Source: VAZQ01 sp034669045
GTDB taxonomy: Bacteria; Pseudomonadota; Alphaproteobacteria; Rhizobiales; Xanthobacteraceae
Direction: 5' to 3'
Length of the DNA: 6,751 nucleotides
Assembly (NCBI GenBank): GCA_034669045.1
Contig: JAXDOD010000034.1
Coordinates: 1-6,751 of the forward strand
This document shows, in pieces, positions 5,787 through 6,751 of the stretch. The notes beneath the pieces are model-generated. The model saw nothing but the letters and a program-made list of their open reading frames with translations. It was not told where the DNA came from and ran no database searches. The position numbers and the translations under genes are program-made. Each line of letters starts with the position of its first letter. Position 1 is the stretch's first letter.

Positions 5787-6596
5787 TCACACCGGCTGCG
5801 CGGTGCGGCGGATCATGCCGCGCTGCGGATCGTAGCCGAACGTCGCCAGCAGGAAGAACAGCACGGTGGCGCCGCAGACGACGAGCGTCGAAACCGGCTC
5901 GAGCATCCCGTAGAGCGCGTAGCGGATCATCTCGACCGCATGGGTGAAGGGATTGACCAGCGACACCCAGTAGATCGCCTCCGAGCCGCCCTCGCGCAGC
6001 TTCCAGAGCGGATAGAGCGCGGAGGAGAAGAAGAACATCGGGAACATCACGAAATTCATCGCGCCGGCGAAATTCTCGACCTGGCGGATGTAGACCGAGA
6101 GGAACAGCCAGAGCGAGCCCAGCATGAGGCCGGAGACGATCAGCGCCGGCAGCACATAGAGCCAGCCCATCGGATCGAAGGTCACGTCGAACGCGATACA
6201 GACGAGCAGAAAGACGTAGCAGGTGATGACCGAGAGCGAGGTGCCGGCGATCAGCTTGCAGGCGAGCAGGACCCAGCGCGGCAACGGAGCCGTGAGCAGG
6301 AGCCGCATCACGCCCATCTCGCGGTCGTAGACCATCGAGAGCGACGACTGCATGCCGTGGAACAACAGGATTATCCCAAGGAGCCCCGGCACGATGTAGA
6401 CCTGATACGTGATGTAGGTCTTGTAGGGCGGGATGATCGACACTCCGAACACGTTGTAGAAGCCTGCCGCGAACACCGCGAGCCACATCAGCGGGCGCAC
6501 CAGCGCAGAAAGAAGTCGCCCGCGCTGCTGCACGAATTTGACGATCTCACGCAAGGTGACGGCGCGCATCGCGCGGGCGGCGTGGACGAGTTGCAT
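5787..6596 (-). CDS. ABC-2 type transporter permease, PedC-like (PQQ-alcohol-dehydrogenase-associated)
   Basis: This is an inner-membrane permease of the ABC-2 superfamily, 269 residues from the ATG at 6596. Six hydrophobic segments are visible: LLSALVRPLMWLAVFAAGF (about 28-46), VPGLLGIILLFHGMQSSLS (about 69-87), KLIAGTSLSVITCYVFLLVC, WLYVLPALIVSGLMLGSLWLF, MNFVMFPMFFFSSALYPLW and LVCGATVLFFLLATFGY. The conserved YDREMGVMRLLLTAPLPRW (90-108) is the cytoplasmic coupling region of ABC-2 exporters. The pattern (FVQQRGR at the N-terminus, IPPYKTYITYQVYIVPG, DREMG-MR-LLT-PLPRW, NPFTHAVEMIRYALYG) closely resembles, from memory, the PedC group of permeases found beside PQQ alcohol dehydrogenases. 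Its ATPase is not in the window and would be expected beyond base 6751. The start has GAGGA seven bases upstream; an in-frame ATG nine codons further up lies at the edge of the repeat. Confidence 0.9.
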   Translation of the reverse strand: MQLVHAARAMRAVTLREIVKFVQQRGRLLSALVRPLMWLAVFAAGFYNVFGVSIIPPYKTYITYQVYIVPGLLGIILLFHGMQSSLSMVYDREMGVMRLLLTAPLPRWVLLACKLIAGTSLSVITCYVFLLVCIAFDVTFDPMGWLYVLPALIVSGLMLGSLWLFLSVYIRQVENFAGAMNFVMFPMFFFSSALYPLWKLREGGSEAIYWVSLVNPFTHAVEMIRYALYGMLEPVSTLVVCGATVLFFLLATFGYDPQRGMIRRTAQPV

Positions 6597-6603
6597 TGGG
6601 CTA

Positions 6604-6608
6604 TCCTC
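6604..6608 (-). promoter_or_regulatory. Ribosome binding site of the ABC-2 permease
   Basis: On the minus strand GAGGA is followed by seven bases and then the ATG at 6596. This places the start right after the palindromic repeat and argues against longer N-termini read from the repeat itself. Confidence 0.65.
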
Positions 6609-6751
6609 AATTTCGATTCTCATCCTGAGGAGCTGCCGAAGGCGGCGTCTCGAAGGATGGCAACACCGTCTTGTGCGGCAATGGTTCGAGACGCGCCGCT
6701 TCGCGGCACTCCTCACCATGAGGTTTCATCACCTGTTCAGCTTGCACGGCG
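6607..6751 (-). other. Open minus-strand frame entering from the right edge through the repeat (possible 3' end of an upstream gene)
   Basis: One minus-strand frame stays open from the edge to a TGA at 6609-6607, 47 codons, passing straight through the palindromic repeat and ending on the ribosome binding site of the permease. The other two frames stop at 6739-6737 and 6731-6729. If the gene upstream of the permease used the open frame, its C-terminus would be repeat-encoded and its stop coupled to the permease start. If it used either of the other frames, the gene ended just outside the repeat. The window cannot decide this. Confidence 0.2.
6619..6723. repeat. Second family of intergenic palindromic repeat, upstream of the ABC-2 permease
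   Basis: The left arm (6619-6659, ctcatcctgaggag onward to ggatg) and the right arm (6681-6723, reverse complement cctcatggtgaggag onward to aaccat) are imperfect inverted copies of about 40 bases around a spacer of about 20. Both arms share the TGAGGAG and GCGTCTCGAA cores. The sequence is unrelated to the C/G-rich repeats at 1891 and 3082. I recall elements with the TCTCGAA-GGATG / TGGTTCGAGACGCG pair as highly repeated in Bradyrhizobium and relatives. It lies within about 25 bases of the permease start, so it is either in the 5' untranslated region or between genes of the same operon. Confidence 0.85.

Noticed and set aside
4954..5835. A 293-codon plus-strand frame opposite the TctC-type gene
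   Set aside because: It is antisense to a clear secreted receptor, has no start signal, and its composition (Ala/Arg/His/Asp-rich) is that of a complementary shadow frame.
5788..6486. N-terminal extension of the TctC-type gene to 581 residues
   Set aside because: The extension is a shadow of the ABC-2 permease in another frame. The signal peptide and AAGGAG at 5779-5784 fix the start at 5772.
1..6751. tRNA or rRNA genes, riboswitches and recognisable sigma-70 promoters
   Set aside because: I saw no cloverleaf, rRNA segment, riboswitch core or convincing -35/-10 pair. The intergenic gaps are filled mainly by palindromic repeats.

Overview
The window is high-GC DNA that looks like an alphaproteobacterium of the Hyphomicrobiales (Bradyrhizobium, Rhodopseudomonas or Xanthobacteraceae type). 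The reasons are the strong G/C third-position codon bias, an orphan TctC-type receptor, and two kinds of intergenic palindromic repeat that I associate with that order. The genus assignment is inference, since no rRNA or marker gene is present.

Plus strand, 2-4731. The window opens inside a periplasmic PQQ-dependent dehydrogenase (ends 1834). Its C-terminus carries a complete amicyanin/plastocyanin-like type 1 copper domain instead of the cytochrome c domain found in quinohemoprotein dehydrogenases. After a 227-base gap filled by a near-perfect 39-base inverted repeat come the three parts of a nitrate/sulfonate/taurine-type ABC importer: binding protein (about 2062-3018), permease (about 3294-4034) and ATPase (4003-4731, overlapping the permease). 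A second, modified copy of the palindromic repeat sits between the binding protein and the permease, so the binding-protein gene is bracketed by direct copies of the same element.

Minus strand, 6751 down to 4741. An ABC-2 type permease resembling the PedC family of PQQ-alcohol-dehydrogenase-associated transporters (6596-5787) is followed closely by a TctC/Bug-type periplasmic receptor (5772-4741). A different palindromic repeat (6619-6723) lies just upstream of the permease. The two operons converge with only 9 bases between stop codons. No TctA/TctB membrane partners and no ATPase for the ABC-2 permease are visible; an ATPase may lie beyond the right edge.

Working picture (inference): this is an accessory locus for PQQ-dependent oxidation of an alcohol or similar substrate. 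The fused copper domain would act as the first electron acceptor, one ABC system would import a small ligand, and a PedC-like system plus a solitary TctC receptor would serve the same pathway from the opposite strand. The most distinctive item is the quinoprotein-cupredoxin fusion. The substrate, the metal at the PQQ site and the transported ligands cannot be read from the sequence.
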